DNA of 64,000 nt. It comes from Pirellulaceae bacterium (GTDB lineage Bacteria; Planctomycetota; Planctomycetia; Pirellulales; Pirellulaceae). The DNA is taken from contig JAKVBZ010000019.1 in the NCBI GenBank assembly GCA_022448645.1, positions 5,991-69,990 of the forward strand, written 5' to 3'. The notes below the pieces were generated by a model. The model searched no databases. It saw nothing but the letters and a program-made list of their open reading frames with translations, and was not told where the DNA came from. The translations under genes and the position numbers were made by a program. Position 1 is the stretch's first letter. Each line of letters begins with the position of its first letter. Positions 36,911-47,271 of this stretch are shown here, piece after piece.

Positions 36911-37228
36911 GTGCACAGGGCCAGTCCCGGTCACTCGCAGGACCGAGGGGGGCTTTTTGGGCCAGGAACGAACAGGTCAGCGGACGATTCCGCTGAAACG
37001 CCAAGGTCTACGTCACGCCATCCGCTTGCGGTTGGTAGTGAATGGGCTGCTCGTATTACGACGATTGCCATCATGATGGTATTGCCTGGCATTTTCGGGC
37101 AGTGGCTCGATGAACGGTGGGAAACTCAGTTTCTTGGAATGGGTGGTTTTATATTCGGCAATGTTGCCGGTATTTGGTACTTGCTCAAGATGACTGGTGC
37201 GGAACCAACGTCAACCAACCGGAATTAA
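36911..37228 (+). CDS. AtpI/AtpZ-like ATP synthase accessory membrane protein
   Basis: 105 residues from a GTG at 36911. Two membrane helices near the C-terminus (ITTIAIMMVLPGIFGQWLDE and FIFGNVAGIWYLLKMTG) match the AtpZ/AtpI family, which helps ATP synthase assembly or ion supply. There is no in-frame ATG before the first helix. The frame is open to a TTG at 36644, with another GTG at 36737; 36911 has GAGGAG twelve bases upstream, a long spacing. The upstream part, if translated, would be a hydrophilic acidic domain. First conserved gene of the operon; overlaps the next gene's possible GTG. Confidence 0.6.
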   Translation: MHRASPGHSQDRGGLFGPGTNRSADDSAETPRSTSRHPLAVGSEWAARITTIAIMMVLPGIFGQWLDERWETQFLGMGGFIFGNVAGIWYLLKMTGAEPTSTNRN

Positions 37229-37709
37229 ATTCGAACACGCAACTGCGGTGATTGACGAAAGAGGAACGATTGACGGAAGTGACGGCGACCCCGTTGGCGG
37301 GCGCCGGTCGCCGCAGCGCCGGCGGCTGGTTCAATCGTGTTTGTTTTTGGCGGCAAGTGTTCTATTGGTTTTGCCGGTGTTTCTTTGGTTCGGATATTCT
37401 CGCCACGGTGTTTCCGGAGTTTTTGCGGCATTAATCGCTGCAGCGGTCTGTTGGGGCGCTTCCACTGCGGCTCTGATTTTGACTCAGCTCATGCAGGGAA
37501 CGGACAACGCGGTTGCAGGAATGTTTCTGGCGATAGCTGTGAGAACCGGTGTCCCCTTCGCTGTGGGAATTTTCTTGGCCCAGGCGGTAGGAGGCCCCTT
37601 GGCTCAGGCCGAGGTTTTCGGCATGATTCTGGTCTACTACCTGATCACATTGGTCGTGGAAACTTTGCTCGTGGTTCGGCTCAAATCGTCGTTCCAGGCC
37701 GTTCACTAA
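37197..37709 (+). CDS. Second AtpI-like four-helix membrane protein
   Basis: 170 residues with four hydrophobic segments from about residue 44 (LVQSCLFLAASVLLVLPVFL, GVFAALIAAAVCWGASTAAL, AGMFLAIAVRTGVPFAVGIF, FGMILVYYLITLVVETLLVV). Size, topology and location between an AtpZ-like gene and atpB match the ATP synthase subunit I family. GTG at 37197 overlaps the previous gene by 32 bases; GTG at 37248, 20 bases after that stop, is an equally good start. Confidence 0.65.
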   Translation: MRNQRQPTGIKFEHATAVIDERGTIDGSDGDPVGGRRSPQRRRLVQSCLFLAASVLLVLPVFLWFGYSRHGVSGVFAALIAAAVCWGASTAALILTQLMQGTDNAVAGMFLAIAVRTGVPFAVGIFLAQAVGGPLAQAEVFGMILVYYLITLVVETLLVVRLKSSFQAVH

Positions 37710-37824
37710 ATCATAAATCATAATTCATAAATCATTACGAAACGAATTCAGATCAACCTCGCAACCTTTCAGTGTTTTTTGGCTCTTGAACATTCACCGT
37801 CGTAGCAAAGCACACAACTAAACG

Positions 37825-39030
37825 ATGGCTTCCGCGATACTTCACATTAAAGACAGCTACTACTTTGAGGTTCCCAAATTCCTTTGGAGGTCCGAACGTC
37901 CGGCACGGGAGGACTTTGAGGAGTTTTGGGTGAAACTTGATCCGGAGTACCAGTTGTGGGAAGCCGAACAGGTCTATGCGAAGCTAGTCGAAAAGGAAGC
38001 CCAGATGCCGGCTTGGTCGGAGCTGAAGTCCGACTACGAGCACTGGAAGCACGCAGACCATCACCATGCCAACACGCCCTTTGCGAGTTACTTGGAATCT
38101 CAAGATTGGTTTAACGAGCAATTGGGAAAGGATTCGTGTAACTGGCGAGAAGAATGGCCGACGATTCGCGAAACTGCTGCCTCTTTTGCGGAGTACAACC
38201 AAGAGTGGGCACCTCAAAAGATTGAAGGCTACAACCGAGCGCTGGACGGAAAGGTTCTCGTTCCGCAGGTTTTTGGTGGAAAACTGAAGAATCTCTATGA
38301 AAAAGAATCCGGTTTCGCCCTCTCGAAGTTCATGGTGATTGAGCTGGTGGTGGCCTTGATTCTGGTGGTCGTTTTTTGCGGCTGGCTGGCTCCACGGATG
38401 GCTTCTGGTGGACGTCCTATGGGCAGGTTATGGAATCTGTTAGAAGCCGTCTTGTTGTTCCTGCGTGACCAGGTAGTCCGCCCCGCGATCGGTCACGGTG
38501 CTGACAAATTCGTGCCTCTTTTGTGGACTGTCTTTTTGTTTGTCCTGGGGTGTAACCTCTTCGGAATGCTGCCGTGGGCAGGTGCACCAACCGGTGCGTT
38601 TGCCGTGACGTTGGCGATGGCCGGTGTGACACTACTGACTGGCTGGATATTCGGGATTTTGAAATTCGGGCCACAAGGGGTCGTGTTTGGTCAGCTGATT
38701 CCTCAAATGGGTCTACCGATCTACATGGCGGTCTTGCTGATACCCATGATTTATGTGATTGAAGTTGCTGGGATGTTGATCAAGCATGGTGTGCTTGGCG
38801 TTCGTTTGTTGGCTAATATGGTCGCAGGACACGTCGTGTTGTTAGGCATCATGAATCTTGCTTTTAGCCTCGAAGGGGCCTTGAGTCCCAGTTGGGGCCT
38901 GACGGCTGTTATCGCCGTGGTTTGTTCTACTTTGTTTAGTTGTTTAGAGTTGTTTGTAGCATTTTTGCAAGCTTATATTTTTACGTTTTTGTCCGCCTTG
39001 TTTATTGGTGCCGCAACGCACAAGCATTAG
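37825..39030 (+). CDS. atpB: ATP synthase F0 subunit a, with long N-terminal extension
   Basis: 401 residues, about 150 longer than usual. The C-terminal 240 residues form the proton half-channel subunit: GVRLLANMVAGHVVL contains the essential arginine (Arg327), and LELFVAFLQAYIFTFLSALFIGAA is the conserved final helix. The first 165 residues are soluble, acidic and aromatic (DSYYFEVPKFLWRSERPARE, DPEYQLWEAEQVYAKLVEKE), then a helix MVIELVVALILVVVFCGWLA begins the membrane part. The extension would face the periplasm or replace the usual short N-terminus. ATG at 37825. Confidence 0.95.
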   Translation: MASAILHIKDSYYFEVPKFLWRSERPAREDFEEFWVKLDPEYQLWEAEQVYAKLVEKEAQMPAWSELKSDYEHWKHADHHHANTPFASYLESQDWFNEQLGKDSCNWREEWPTIRETAASFAEYNQEWAPQKIEGYNRALDGKVLVPQVFGGKLKNLYEKESGFALSKFMVIELVVALILVVVFCGWLAPRMASGGRPMGRLWNLLEAVLLFLRDQVVRPAIGHGADKFVPLLWTVFLFVLGCNLFGMLPWAGAPTGAFAVTLAMAGVTLLTGWIFGILKFGPQGVVFGQLIPQMGLPIYMAVLLIPMIYVIEVAGMLIKHGVLGVRLLANMVAGHVVLLGIMNLAFSLEGALSPSWGLTAVIAVVCSTLFSCLELFVAFLQAYIFTFLSALFIGAATHKH

Positions 39031-39088
39031 CGAGCCGACGACGGGGCGGTTGTCAGGAAGAGTTGCTTTTTGAGAGGAGAATGTTGCC

Positions 39089-39388
39089 GTGAGCAAGCTT
39101 AGCAGTGTTGTATTTTTGGTGATTGCAGTGGTATTTGTGCTCGCCAGCCCGGCGTTCGCTCAGGGCGATGGTGGCACCAGTTTTTCCGGTGCGTTTGGTG
39201 CCGGTCTGGTCTGTATCGGAGCAGGATACGGTATCGGGCGTCTGGCCGGGTGTGCCTTGGAGAGCATGGCGCGTCAACCTGAGGTCGCCAACAATATTCA
39301 GACGGCGATGATCATCGCGGCCGCGTTGATCGAAGGTTTTACTTTTTATGCCTTGTTTATTTGTTCGCAACAGAACCCTTGGGGTTAA
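39089..39388 (+). CDS. atpE: ATP synthase F0 subunit c, with signal-peptide-like N-terminus
   Basis: 99 residues from a GTG at 39089 with GAGAGGAG about ten bases upstream. The first 25 residues (VVFLVIAVVFVLASPAFAQ) look like a cleavable signal peptide. The mature hairpin follows: LVCIGAGYGIGRLAGCALES, the RQP loop (MARQPEVANN) and AALIEGFTFYAL with the ion-binding Glu. The residue after the Glu is Gly rather than Ser/Thr, which favours protons over sodium. Confidence 0.95.
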   Translation: MSKLSSVVFLVIAVVFVLASPAFAQGDGGTSFSGAFGAGLVCIGAGYGIGRLAGCALESMARQPEVANNIQTAMIIAAALIEGFTFYALFICSQQNPWG

Positions 39389-39440
39389 CGTAGCCAGCTT
39401 TTAGCTTCGAAAGTAGTCCATTGGGAAAGGGTTTGCTTTG

Positions 39441-40220
39441 ATGGGCCGATTGAGTTTTGCGGCTTTTGCCGCGCTGACAATTGCGATGTTCGTGTCTCTG
39501 TCACTTGCAGTACCGCTACGCGGTGATGATGCGGCACCTGTAAGCGATGAGTCCCCTGCGGACGAACACCATGACGAGCACGCCGATAGCGAGCATCATG
39601 CTGACGAAGACGGCCATGATGGGGCTCACGGCGAAGCAGGTCACGGCGATCATGGTGGTGCTCATGGACATCACAATGAATTCGATCTTTCGCACGGCAA
39701 CCCCGGAGCTACATTGGAAGATCCCAGTGAGGTCAAATCGGATTTGGCCGTTTGGACGTTTGTGGTGTTCCTGTTGCTGTTGGCTATCCTCACGAAATTC
39801 GCTTGGGGGCCGATCATGGCAGGGCTCGACAAGCGGGAGCAGGCGATTGCAGGCAGTATCGAGGAAGCCCAACGGATTAAAGACGAAGCGCAGAAGATTT
39901 CGTCTGAATACGATGCGAAATTGAATGCCGCCGCCGAAGAAGTGCGAGCGATGCTTGACGAGGCTCGTCGTGATGCCGATGCCACGAAGCAGCGAATCGT
40001 TGCTGAAGCTCAGGAAGCAGCTAACGAAGAACGGAGTCGGGCGTTGCGAGACATCGAGCTCGCCAAGTACGAGGCGCTTCACGAGCTCAAGCAGAGTAGT
40101 GTTGATATGGCGTTTGGACTGGCGCGCAATGTGGTGAAAAAAGAGATCAATTCGGCAGACCATGCCAACTTGGTCCAAGAGGCTATGGAAAACCTTCCTG
40201 GCCCGCAATCGTTAAATTAG
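39441..40220 (+). CDS. atpF: ATP synthase F0 subunit b, with His/Asp-rich N-terminal region
   Basis: 259 residues from the ATG at 39441 (a TTG lies one codon before). A signal-like segment (FAAFAALTIAMFVSLSLAV) is followed by about 65 residues very rich in His, Asp and Glu (about 28-92), then the usual membrane anchor LAVWTFVVFLLLLAILTKFAW and the long coiled coil (KREQAIAGSIEEAQRIKDEA onward) that forms the peripheral stalk. Typical b subunits are about 160 residues; the extra N-terminus would lie outside the membrane and looks able to bind metal ions. Confidence 0.95.
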   Translation: MGRLSFAAFAALTIAMFVSLSLAVPLRGDDAAPVSDESPADEHHDEHADSEHHADEDGHDGAHGEAGHGDHGGAHGHHNEFDLSHGNPGATLEDPSEVKSDLAVWTFVVFLLLLAILTKFAWGPIMAGLDKREQAIAGSIEEAQRIKDEAQKISSEYDAKLNAAAEEVRAMLDEARRDADATKQRIVAEAQEAANEERSRALRDIELAKYEALHELKQSSVDMAFGLARNVVKKEINSADHANLVQEAMENLPGPQSLN

Positions 40221-40275
40221 AAGCCGCACCCGAATGGCACGTCATTAGCCGAATCTGCAAGGTTAGGTTGCAGGT

Positions 40276-40458
40276 GTGGTCATTCGTGCTGGGATCGTTT
40301 TGGCAGCCGCCGTCGTGGTGGTTTTCATTGGTAGTCAGGCGGTCAGCACGTTTGACGGAATCGAGCGTGACCGAAGAAGTGAATGGTTCACTTTGAGTGT
40401 GGTCGTTTGGACGGATGGAAGCCGTCGAAATGAATCGCGATGTAAATGCAGTGGTTAA
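40276..40458 (+). CDS. Possible small membrane protein between atpF and atpH
   Basis: 60 residues from a GTG. One hydrophobic segment near the N-terminus (AGIVLAAAVVVVFIGSQAV), then polar sequence ending in Cys/Lys. It fills a 288-base gap in the operon. There is no family match that I recognise and the last part is not strongly protein-like, so this may be chance. Confidence 0.25.
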   Translation: MVIRAGIVLAAAVVVVFIGSQAVSTFDGIERDRRSEWFTLSVVVWTDGSRRNESRCKCSG

Positions 40459-40508
40459 AAGCCACCAATACGACATTTTTAACTCGTAACAGAAATCCAT
40501 CACAGGTC

Positions 40509-41144
40509 ATGGCAGAGAATTCTAACCAACAGCACGGATTGGATATCGGGCGCGAGCAAATCGGCTGGGTCTATGGGAAAGCGTTGTTGGGGACGACCAA
40601 TCAAGCTGGCAATACGGCGGATGTCTTGGCCGAATTCGAGTCGCTCATACAAGAAGTGTTGCATCAATTTCCCGATTTCGATGACGTTCTCTCGACCCCG
40701 CGCGTGTCGGTGGCCGACAAGATACTTCTGTTAGATAGGGTGTTTGCCTCGCAAATGTCCGAACAGTTGTTAACGTTCCTGAAAGTGGTTTGCCAACATG
40801 AGCGGCTTGATTGTTTGAGTCAGATTTGTGTGGCAGCTCGCTGTCTGGACAGCGAAGCTCGTGGTTTGATGGAAATCACGGTGAGTAGTGCAGAGCCTCT
40901 GGCGGGCGAGGTGGCCCAACGTGTCGAACAACGAGTGAGAAATACCGTCGGTTCTGAAATCACGGTCACCTACCAGGTGGATCCGAACTTGCTCGGTGGG
41001 ATTGTGGTCCGAGCTGGAGACTTGGTGTTCGATGGAAGCGTTGCCAACCGCCTGCAACAACTTCGTGGCGAAACGTTGGCGAGATCTTTTCAGGCCACGT
41101 TCGGTGCTTTGGAAAAGTTCACGAAGCCAGATGATTCGGAGTAA
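40509..41144 (+). CDS. atpH: ATP synthase F1 subunit delta (OSCP)
   Basis: 211 residues from the ATG at 40509. The frame is open back to 40446 but MAENSNQQHGLDIGREQIG is the sensible start. Family marks: YGKALLGTTNQ, FPDFDDVLSTPRVSVADKILLLDRVF, and the C-terminal PNLLGGIVVRAGDLVFDGSV. It joins the b stalk to the alpha3beta3 head. Confidence 0.92.
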   Translation: MAENSNQQHGLDIGREQIGWVYGKALLGTTNQAGNTADVLAEFESLIQEVLHQFPDFDDVLSTPRVSVADKILLLDRVFASQMSEQLLTFLKVVCQHERLDCLSQICVAARCLDSEARGLMEITVSSAEPLAGEVAQRVEQRVRNTVGSEITVTYQVDPNLLGGIVVRAGDLVFDGSVANRLQQLRGETLARSFQATFGALEKFTKPDDSE

Positions 41145-41354
41145 TGAGGTGGTGTTTCAGGACGAGCAGGGACGGGTCTCCAGGCTCATGTAGAAGCGAG
41201 AACGATGGGCTTGGAGAACCGTTCTTCATTTTTAAATGAAAATGAAATGGTGAGATTGGGTCGAGAAATTAAAGGCGAAACGCACAGAATCAAGACGACC
41301 AACGATACTTAAAAAACCAATTGACTTTACCGAGTAACCTTGGGTGATGTAGCT

Positions 41355-42914
41355 ATGAAATTTAGAGCTGACGAAATCGCGTCTGTAATTCAGCGGGAAA
41401 TCGAACAATACAAGACTGAGATCGACGTTCGCGAAGTGGGTACGGTCTTAGAGGTGGGTGATGGAATTGCCCGTGTGTATGGATTATCGAATGTGATGGC
41501 CGGAGAAATGGTTGAGTTTCCCGGCGGTGTGCGAGGCTTGGCCTTTAACTTGGAAGAGAATAGTGTCGGTATCATCATTCTCGGTGATTACTTGAAGATC
41601 AACGAGGGCGACGAGGTTCGCAGCGTTGGCGAATTGCTTTCGGTACCCGTAGGTGATGCGGTGGTCGGGCGAGTCCTTGATCCGTTGGGCAATCCACTAG
41701 ACGGCAAAGGTCCCCTGGAAACGACAGAGCGTCGGCCGGTCGAAACTTTGGCGCCTGGCGTGGCAGAACGGCAGCCGGTCACTGAGCCACTGCAAACCGG
41801 ATTGAAGCCCATCGATGCCATGACTCCGATTGGTCGAGGCCAGCGTGAATTGATCATTGGTGACCGAAAAACTGGCAAAACGGCTATCGCGATCGACGCG
41901 ATTCTGAATCAACGTGATTCTGGTGTGAAATGTTTTTACGTCGCCGTCGGGCAAAAGGATTCGTCGGTGGCGAACGTCATCGAAGCTCTCCGGCAGCACG
42001 GCGCCATGGACTACACCACCGTCATTATGTCGGGTGCCAGTACTCCGGCACCGCTGCAATACATCGCGCCGTATTCGGGGACCGCGATGGCCGAGTACTT
42101 CATGTACAAAGGCGAACACGCCTTGATCGTGTATGACGATTTGTCTCGCCAGGCTCAGGCTTACCGCCAATTGTCATTGTTGATGCGGCGTCCACCTGGT
42201 CGTGAAGCGTACCCCGGAGACGTGTTTTACTGCCACAGTCGTTTGCTCGAACGGTCGTCGAAGCTGTCCGACGAGTTAGGCGGAGGCTCACTGACTTCGT
42301 TGCCCATTGTGGAAACGCTGGAAGAGGAAGTGTCAGCGTATATTCCCACGAACGTGATTTCGATTACGGACGGTCAGATTTATCTCCAACCGGACTTGTT
42401 CTTTGCCGGCCAACGTCCCGCCATGAATGTAGGTATCTCGGTTTCACGGGTGGGTGGGGCCGCTCAAGTGAAGGCTATGAAGAGTGTTGCCGGTGGTCTG
42501 CGATTGGATCTGGCGGCGTTTCGCGAATTGGAAGCCTTCGCACAGCTTGGTACCGAACTCGATGCGGCCACGCAAGCTCAGCTGGACCGTGGTTACCGGA
42601 TGGTCGAATTGCTCAAACAAGGCCAGTATGAACCTTTGCATGTGTTGGATCAGGTCCTCAGTATCTATGCCGGTACGCAAGGGCATCTGGATTCGATTCC
42701 TGTCAATGATGTTGCCAAGTGGGAACGTGAATTCATCAAGTTTATGACCGATCAAAAACCCGAAGTGCGCGAACGAATCACGGAAATGCAGAAGGTGGGT
42801 GACGACATTTGTAAAGAAATCGATGCGTGCATCGAGGAATTTCAGCGTCAGTACGCAAGTCGTGACACCGAGCAATCGTCCAAGTCAGGAGAAGCAGCAG
42901 CTGCTGCTGTCTAA
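41355..42914 (+). CDS. atpA: ATP synthase F1 subunit alpha
   Basis: 519 residues from the ATG at 41355 ([19 protein letters not shown], the normal opening); a TTG five codons upstream was not used. [13 protein letters not shown] is the P-loop, and [20 protein letters not shown] and [22 protein letters not shown] are signature segments. Non-catalytic nucleotide-binding subunit of the head. 210 bases separate it from atpH; no obvious gene lies there. Confidence 0.97.
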   Translation: MKFRADEIASVIQREIEQYKTEIDVREVGTVLEVGDGIARVYGLSNVMAGEMVEFPGGVRGLAFNLEENSVGIIILGDYLKINEGDEVRSVGELLSVPVGDAVVGRVLDPLGNPLDGKGPLETTERRPVETLAPGVAERQPVTEPLQTGLKPIDAMTPIGRGQRELIIGDRKTGKTAIAIDAILNQRDSGVKCFYVAVGQKDSSVANVIEALRQHGAMDYTTVIMSGASTPAPLQYIAPYSGTAMAEYFMYKGEHALIVYDDLSRQAQAYRQLSLLMRRPPGREAYPGDVFYCHSRLLERSSKLSDELGGGSLTSLPIVETLEEEVSAYIPTNVISITDGQIYLQPDLFFAGQRPAMNVGISVSRVGGAAQVKAMKSVAGGLRLDLAAFRELEAFAQLGTELDAATQAQLDRGYRMVELLKQGQYEPLHVLDQVLSIYAGTQGHLDSIPVNDVAKWEREFIKFMTDQKPEVRERITEMQKVGDDICKEIDACIEEFQRQYASRDTEQSSKSGEAAAAAV

Positions 42915-42970
42915 TCGGTCGGTAACGATACTTCGGAAACAGGAATTGTGTGATTTAGGACCAAGCTACC

Positions 42971-43858
42971 ATGGCCAAAGCCAGAGCTCTCGATAAGCGA
43001 CGTAAGTCGGTCAAAAATATCCGCAAGATCACGCGGACGATGGAGCTGATTGCTACAGCCCGTTTCAAGAAGGCTATGGATCGAGCCACGGCAGCGACAG
43101 CCTATACCGATCGCATTACCCAGTTGGTGAAAGACCTTGCCAACACAGGACTCGAAGTCAGTCATCCATTGTTGGAACGGCGCGAGTCGATGGAACGGGG
43201 CACGCTATTGATTCTAACCGCCAATCGAGGCCTTTGCGGTGGCTTTAACTCCGGCGCGGTTCGGCTCGGTATAGAACGTCGCCAACAGCTGATGGATGAT
43301 CTGAACGAGGTTCGTGTGGAGATGTCCGGAAAACGTGGCGTTTCGGCTTTCGCTTTTCGTGATTTGCCGTTGGATGAAAGCTTCACGCACTTCGAAGACC
43401 AGCCTCGATTTGACGAAGTGGAGGTGATCGCGAATCGCTATTTGGACGCCTATGTCACGGGTGAGCTGGATCGGGTTGACGTGGTCTACACGCGGTTTAT
43501 TAGCACGGCCAGGCAACAAGCTGTGTGTGAGACTTTGTTGCCGCTCGAGTCGCTAGGAGACGCGGCTGATGATTCCGAGGAAGATGGTGGTGGCGAGTCG
43601 ATGTATGAATTTCTTCCATCGGCTGCCAGTATCCTGGAAGAAGTTGTGCCGACCAGTTTCAAGGTCAAATTGTTTAAATGCTTTTTGGATTCAGCTGTTA
43701 GCGAACAGATTTCGCGCATGGTAGCCATGAAATCTGCTACAGAAAACGCCGATCAAATGATCAAGGATTTGTCGATGAAGTACAATCGTGCTCGCCAAGG
43801 TCAGATTACCGGTGAGCTATTGGAATTGATGGGCGGCGTCGAAGCGTTGAAGGGATAG
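42971..43858 (+). CDS. atpG: ATP synthase F1 subunit gamma
   Basis: 295 residues. The N-terminal helix RRKSVKNIRKITRTMELIAT and the C-terminal helix MVAMKSATENADQMIKDLSM are the two coiled-coil strands of the rotor shaft; LTANRGLCGGFNSG is conserved. A Ser/Asp/Glu-rich insert (about 205-218) lies in the central domain. Confidence 0.96.
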   Translation: MAKARALDKRRKSVKNIRKITRTMELIATARFKKAMDRATAATAYTDRITQLVKDLANTGLEVSHPLLERRESMERGTLLILTANRGLCGGFNSGAVRLGIERRQQLMDDLNEVRVEMSGKRGVSAFAFRDLPLDESFTHFEDQPRFDEVEVIANRYLDAYVTGELDRVDVVYTRFISTARQQAVCETLLPLESLGDAADDSEEDGGGESMYEFLPSAASILEEVVPTSFKVKLFKCFLDSAVSEQISRMVAMKSATENADQMIKDLSMKYNRARQGQITGELLELMGGVEALKG

Positions 43859-43879
43859 CGGATTTACATCAGAAAAATA

Positions 43880-43895
43880 TGAATCAAATGATTCA
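43880..43895. repeat. Small palindrome between atpG and atpD
   Basis: TGAATCA-AA-TGATTCA, a perfect inverted repeat with seven-base arms in the 83-base gap. It could be a regulator site or weak RNA hairpin; it is short enough to be chance in an AT-rich spacer. Confidence 0.35.
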
Positions 43896-43917
43896 CACGA
43901 GAAAAAGTACTTGTTGA

Positions 43918-45384
<1,467 letters not shown>

Positions 45385-45435
45385 GAACGGCAAACCAAAC
45401 GTCCAACCGAACTGTCTTTTGTAACGAGTCATTTC

Positions 45436-45825
45436 ATGATGAACTGTATTGTTGTTACTCCTGAGGAAACGGCTCTCGAACAAAAGGTCGAATTTGTCGC
45501 ACTGCCTTTGTTTGACGGTGAAATCGGTATTTCGACCAAACACAGTCCTCTGATTGGACGTTTGGGCTATGGTGAAATGCGACTGCGATCTGGCGATACC
45601 ACGACGCGATATTATTTGGACGGAGGATTCGTGCAGGTTTCTGACGACGTGGTTTCTGTGCTCACTAACCGCGTTACACCCGCCGATCAACTGGACGTAG
45701 AAGTTGCCCAAGAGCAGCTCAATGCTGCACAAGCGCGTCCCGCGAATTCACCCGAGTTGATGGAGATTCGAAACCGAACGGTCGAACAGGCCCGAGCACA
45801 GCTGCGCATGGCGCAAAAGTCGTAA
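45436..45825 (+). CDS. atpC: ATP synthase F1 subunit epsilon
   Basis: 129 residues. The beta-sandwich domain is clear (VVTPEETALEQKVEFVALPL, GEIGISTKHSPLIGRLGYGE, YYLDGGFVQVSDDVVSVLTN); the C-terminal helical part is present. Two adjacent ATGs (45436, 45439). Last gene of the ATP synthase set. Confidence 0.93.
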   Translation: MMNCIVVTPEETALEQKVEFVALPLFDGEIGISTKHSPLIGRLGYGEMRLRSGDTTTRYYLDGGFVQVSDDVVSVLTNRVTPADQLDVEVAQEQLNAAQARPANSPELMEIRNRTVEQARAQLRMAQKS

Positions 45826-45868
45826 ATCGGGTTGGTTTGGTGTGGCTTGATATGAGGGGTTGGGAACG

Positions 45869-46774
45869 ATGGACCCGATGTATCTTTGGGCGGTCGTTTA
45901 TTGTCTGCTGATCGTATGCTGTTCGTTGGCCGGTGGTTGGTTCCCACTGTTAGTGCGATATACGCACCTGCAGATGCAGGTCGTGCTAAGCTTTGTTGGC
46001 GGCCTGATGCTGGGCGTCGCCATGTTCCATCTTTTACCTCATGGCATTTTTGAGGCACAGAACGTTGACTTGGTCATTCTATGGACCATGGCCGGTCTGT
46101 TGATTATGTTTTTCTTGATTCGGGCTTTGCACTTCCATCAACATGGCCCAGACGAAGATCATCAATGCGAAGCCCACGATCACACTCAGGAACATCACGC
46201 GTCCGGGCATGACCATGACTGCGGGCACGGCGAAGTCCAAGTTCACCGTTATAGTTGGCTGGGTGTGGCCTTTGGATTGTCGCTGCATACGCTCATCGAT
46301 GGTGTGGCGTTGGGCGCGGCTGTCATGGCCGATGCAGCACATTCCACGCAAGCATGGTTCCCAGGGGTGGCGATCTTTTTGGCGATTGTGCTGCACAAGC
46401 CACTCGACGCGATGTCCATTACGACGATGATGACGGCGTCAGGCTGGGACGTGCAGACCAGGTTGCTGGTGAATCTTGGGTTTGCAATGATGTGCCCCAT
46501 CGGTGCGTTTTTGCTGATTTTGGGCTTGGGGCGTGCCAATCCTTTGTTTTTGGGCTGTGCACTTGGTTTTTCGGCAGGAGTGTTCTTGTGTATTTCTTTG
46601 GGCGATCTGTTGCCAGAGGTCCACTTCCACCGACATGATCGGATCAAGCTGTCCGTAGCGCTACTGCTGGGAGTAGCGGTGGCGTACGGGATTGGTTTCT
46701 TGGAACCAGAGCACCTACACGGTGCTAACGGCGTGGTACTGCCCGTTGAGGCCGCTTCGGGGAATCAGCATTGA
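45869..46774 (+). CDS. ZIP-family metal transporter
   Basis: 301 residues from the ATG at 45869; GAGGGG lies about ten bases upstream. About eight membrane helices. The cytoplasmic loop after helix 3 is His/Asp rich (FHQHGPDEDH onward). Helix 4 has SLHTLIDGVALG and helix 5 has VLHKPLDAMS, the paired histidine motifs that form the metal path in ZIP proteins. Probable zinc or related divalent import. It follows atpC by 43 bases on the same strand, so it may be read through from the ATP synthase operon. Confidence 0.88.
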   Translation: MDPMYLWAVVYCLLIVCCSLAGGWFPLLVRYTHLQMQVVLSFVGGLMLGVAMFHLLPHGIFEAQNVDLVILWTMAGLLIMFFLIRALHFHQHGPDEDHQCEAHDHTQEHHASGHDHDCGHGEVQVHRYSWLGVAFGLSLHTLIDGVALGAAVMADAAHSTQAWFPGVAIFLAIVLHKPLDAMSITTMMTASGWDVQTRLLVNLGFAMMCPIGAFLLILGLGRANPLFLGCALGFSAGVFLCISLGDLLPEVHFHRHDRIKLSVALLLGVAVAYGIGFLEPEHLHGANGVVLPVEAASGNQH

Positions 46775-47126
46775 GGTCGATGCCTGGAATGTTGAAGGCG
46801 GGAGTTCTAAAGCGATCAGGGCAACGTGAGAGACGCTGTTGCCACGTAGTGATTTAAATTGATTGTTTCTGCTTTGTTTGCTGGTGCCTAGATCCCAGCT
46901 ATAGGCTGTCTTCGCTCTGTGACTATTTTTCAAGATAGGAACGAGAGCATTGGCCTACATCATCACACATACTGTTCCCAACAGGATAGGGACAAGCCAA
47001 CAGTGGCACCACACGGACACAACAACTCGGCTCTCTCGGCTGAGTGGTAAATCAGGACAGAATGGCGGCTCTGTCCTATTCGACTCAGGTTCTGACGGTT
47101 GGTCTCGGAATCGACTGGGGGAAATA

Positions 47127-47246
47127 TTATGAAAGATTGTAGTTGCCGATCTTCGGAACCCCATTCTTGCTGGCTTGTTTCTTGCGGCCCAGGTCGATGA
47201 CTTCAACTACCGGACAACCAGTTCTGTCATACTTAAGATGCTGCAT
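47127..47246 (-). CDS. Short coding-like frame, possible gene remnant
   Basis: 39 codons from an ATG at 47246 to a TAA; the frame is open a further 15 codons upstream to a TGA inside the hairpin. The sequence (MQHLKYDRTGCPVVEVIDLG, then RKKQASKNGVPKIGNYNLS) has balanced, folded-protein-like composition unlike the surrounding DNA. I do not recognise the family. It may be the 3' end of a decayed gene or a very small protein. Confidence 0.3.
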   Translation of the reverse strand: MQHLKYDRTGCPVVEVIDLGRKKQASKNGVPKIGNYNLS

Positions 47247-47271
47247 AAAATGATTCTCGTACTGGATGGCT

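Noticed and set aside
39516..40208. 230-codon antisense frame over atpF
   Set aside because: It mirrors the His/Asp-rich and coiled-coil codons of atpF, which yield long antisense frames by composition.
47130..47201. 23-codon Cys-rich plus-strand frame (ATG at 47130 after GGGGGA)
   Set aside because: Very short, and the opposite strand at the same place is more protein-like.
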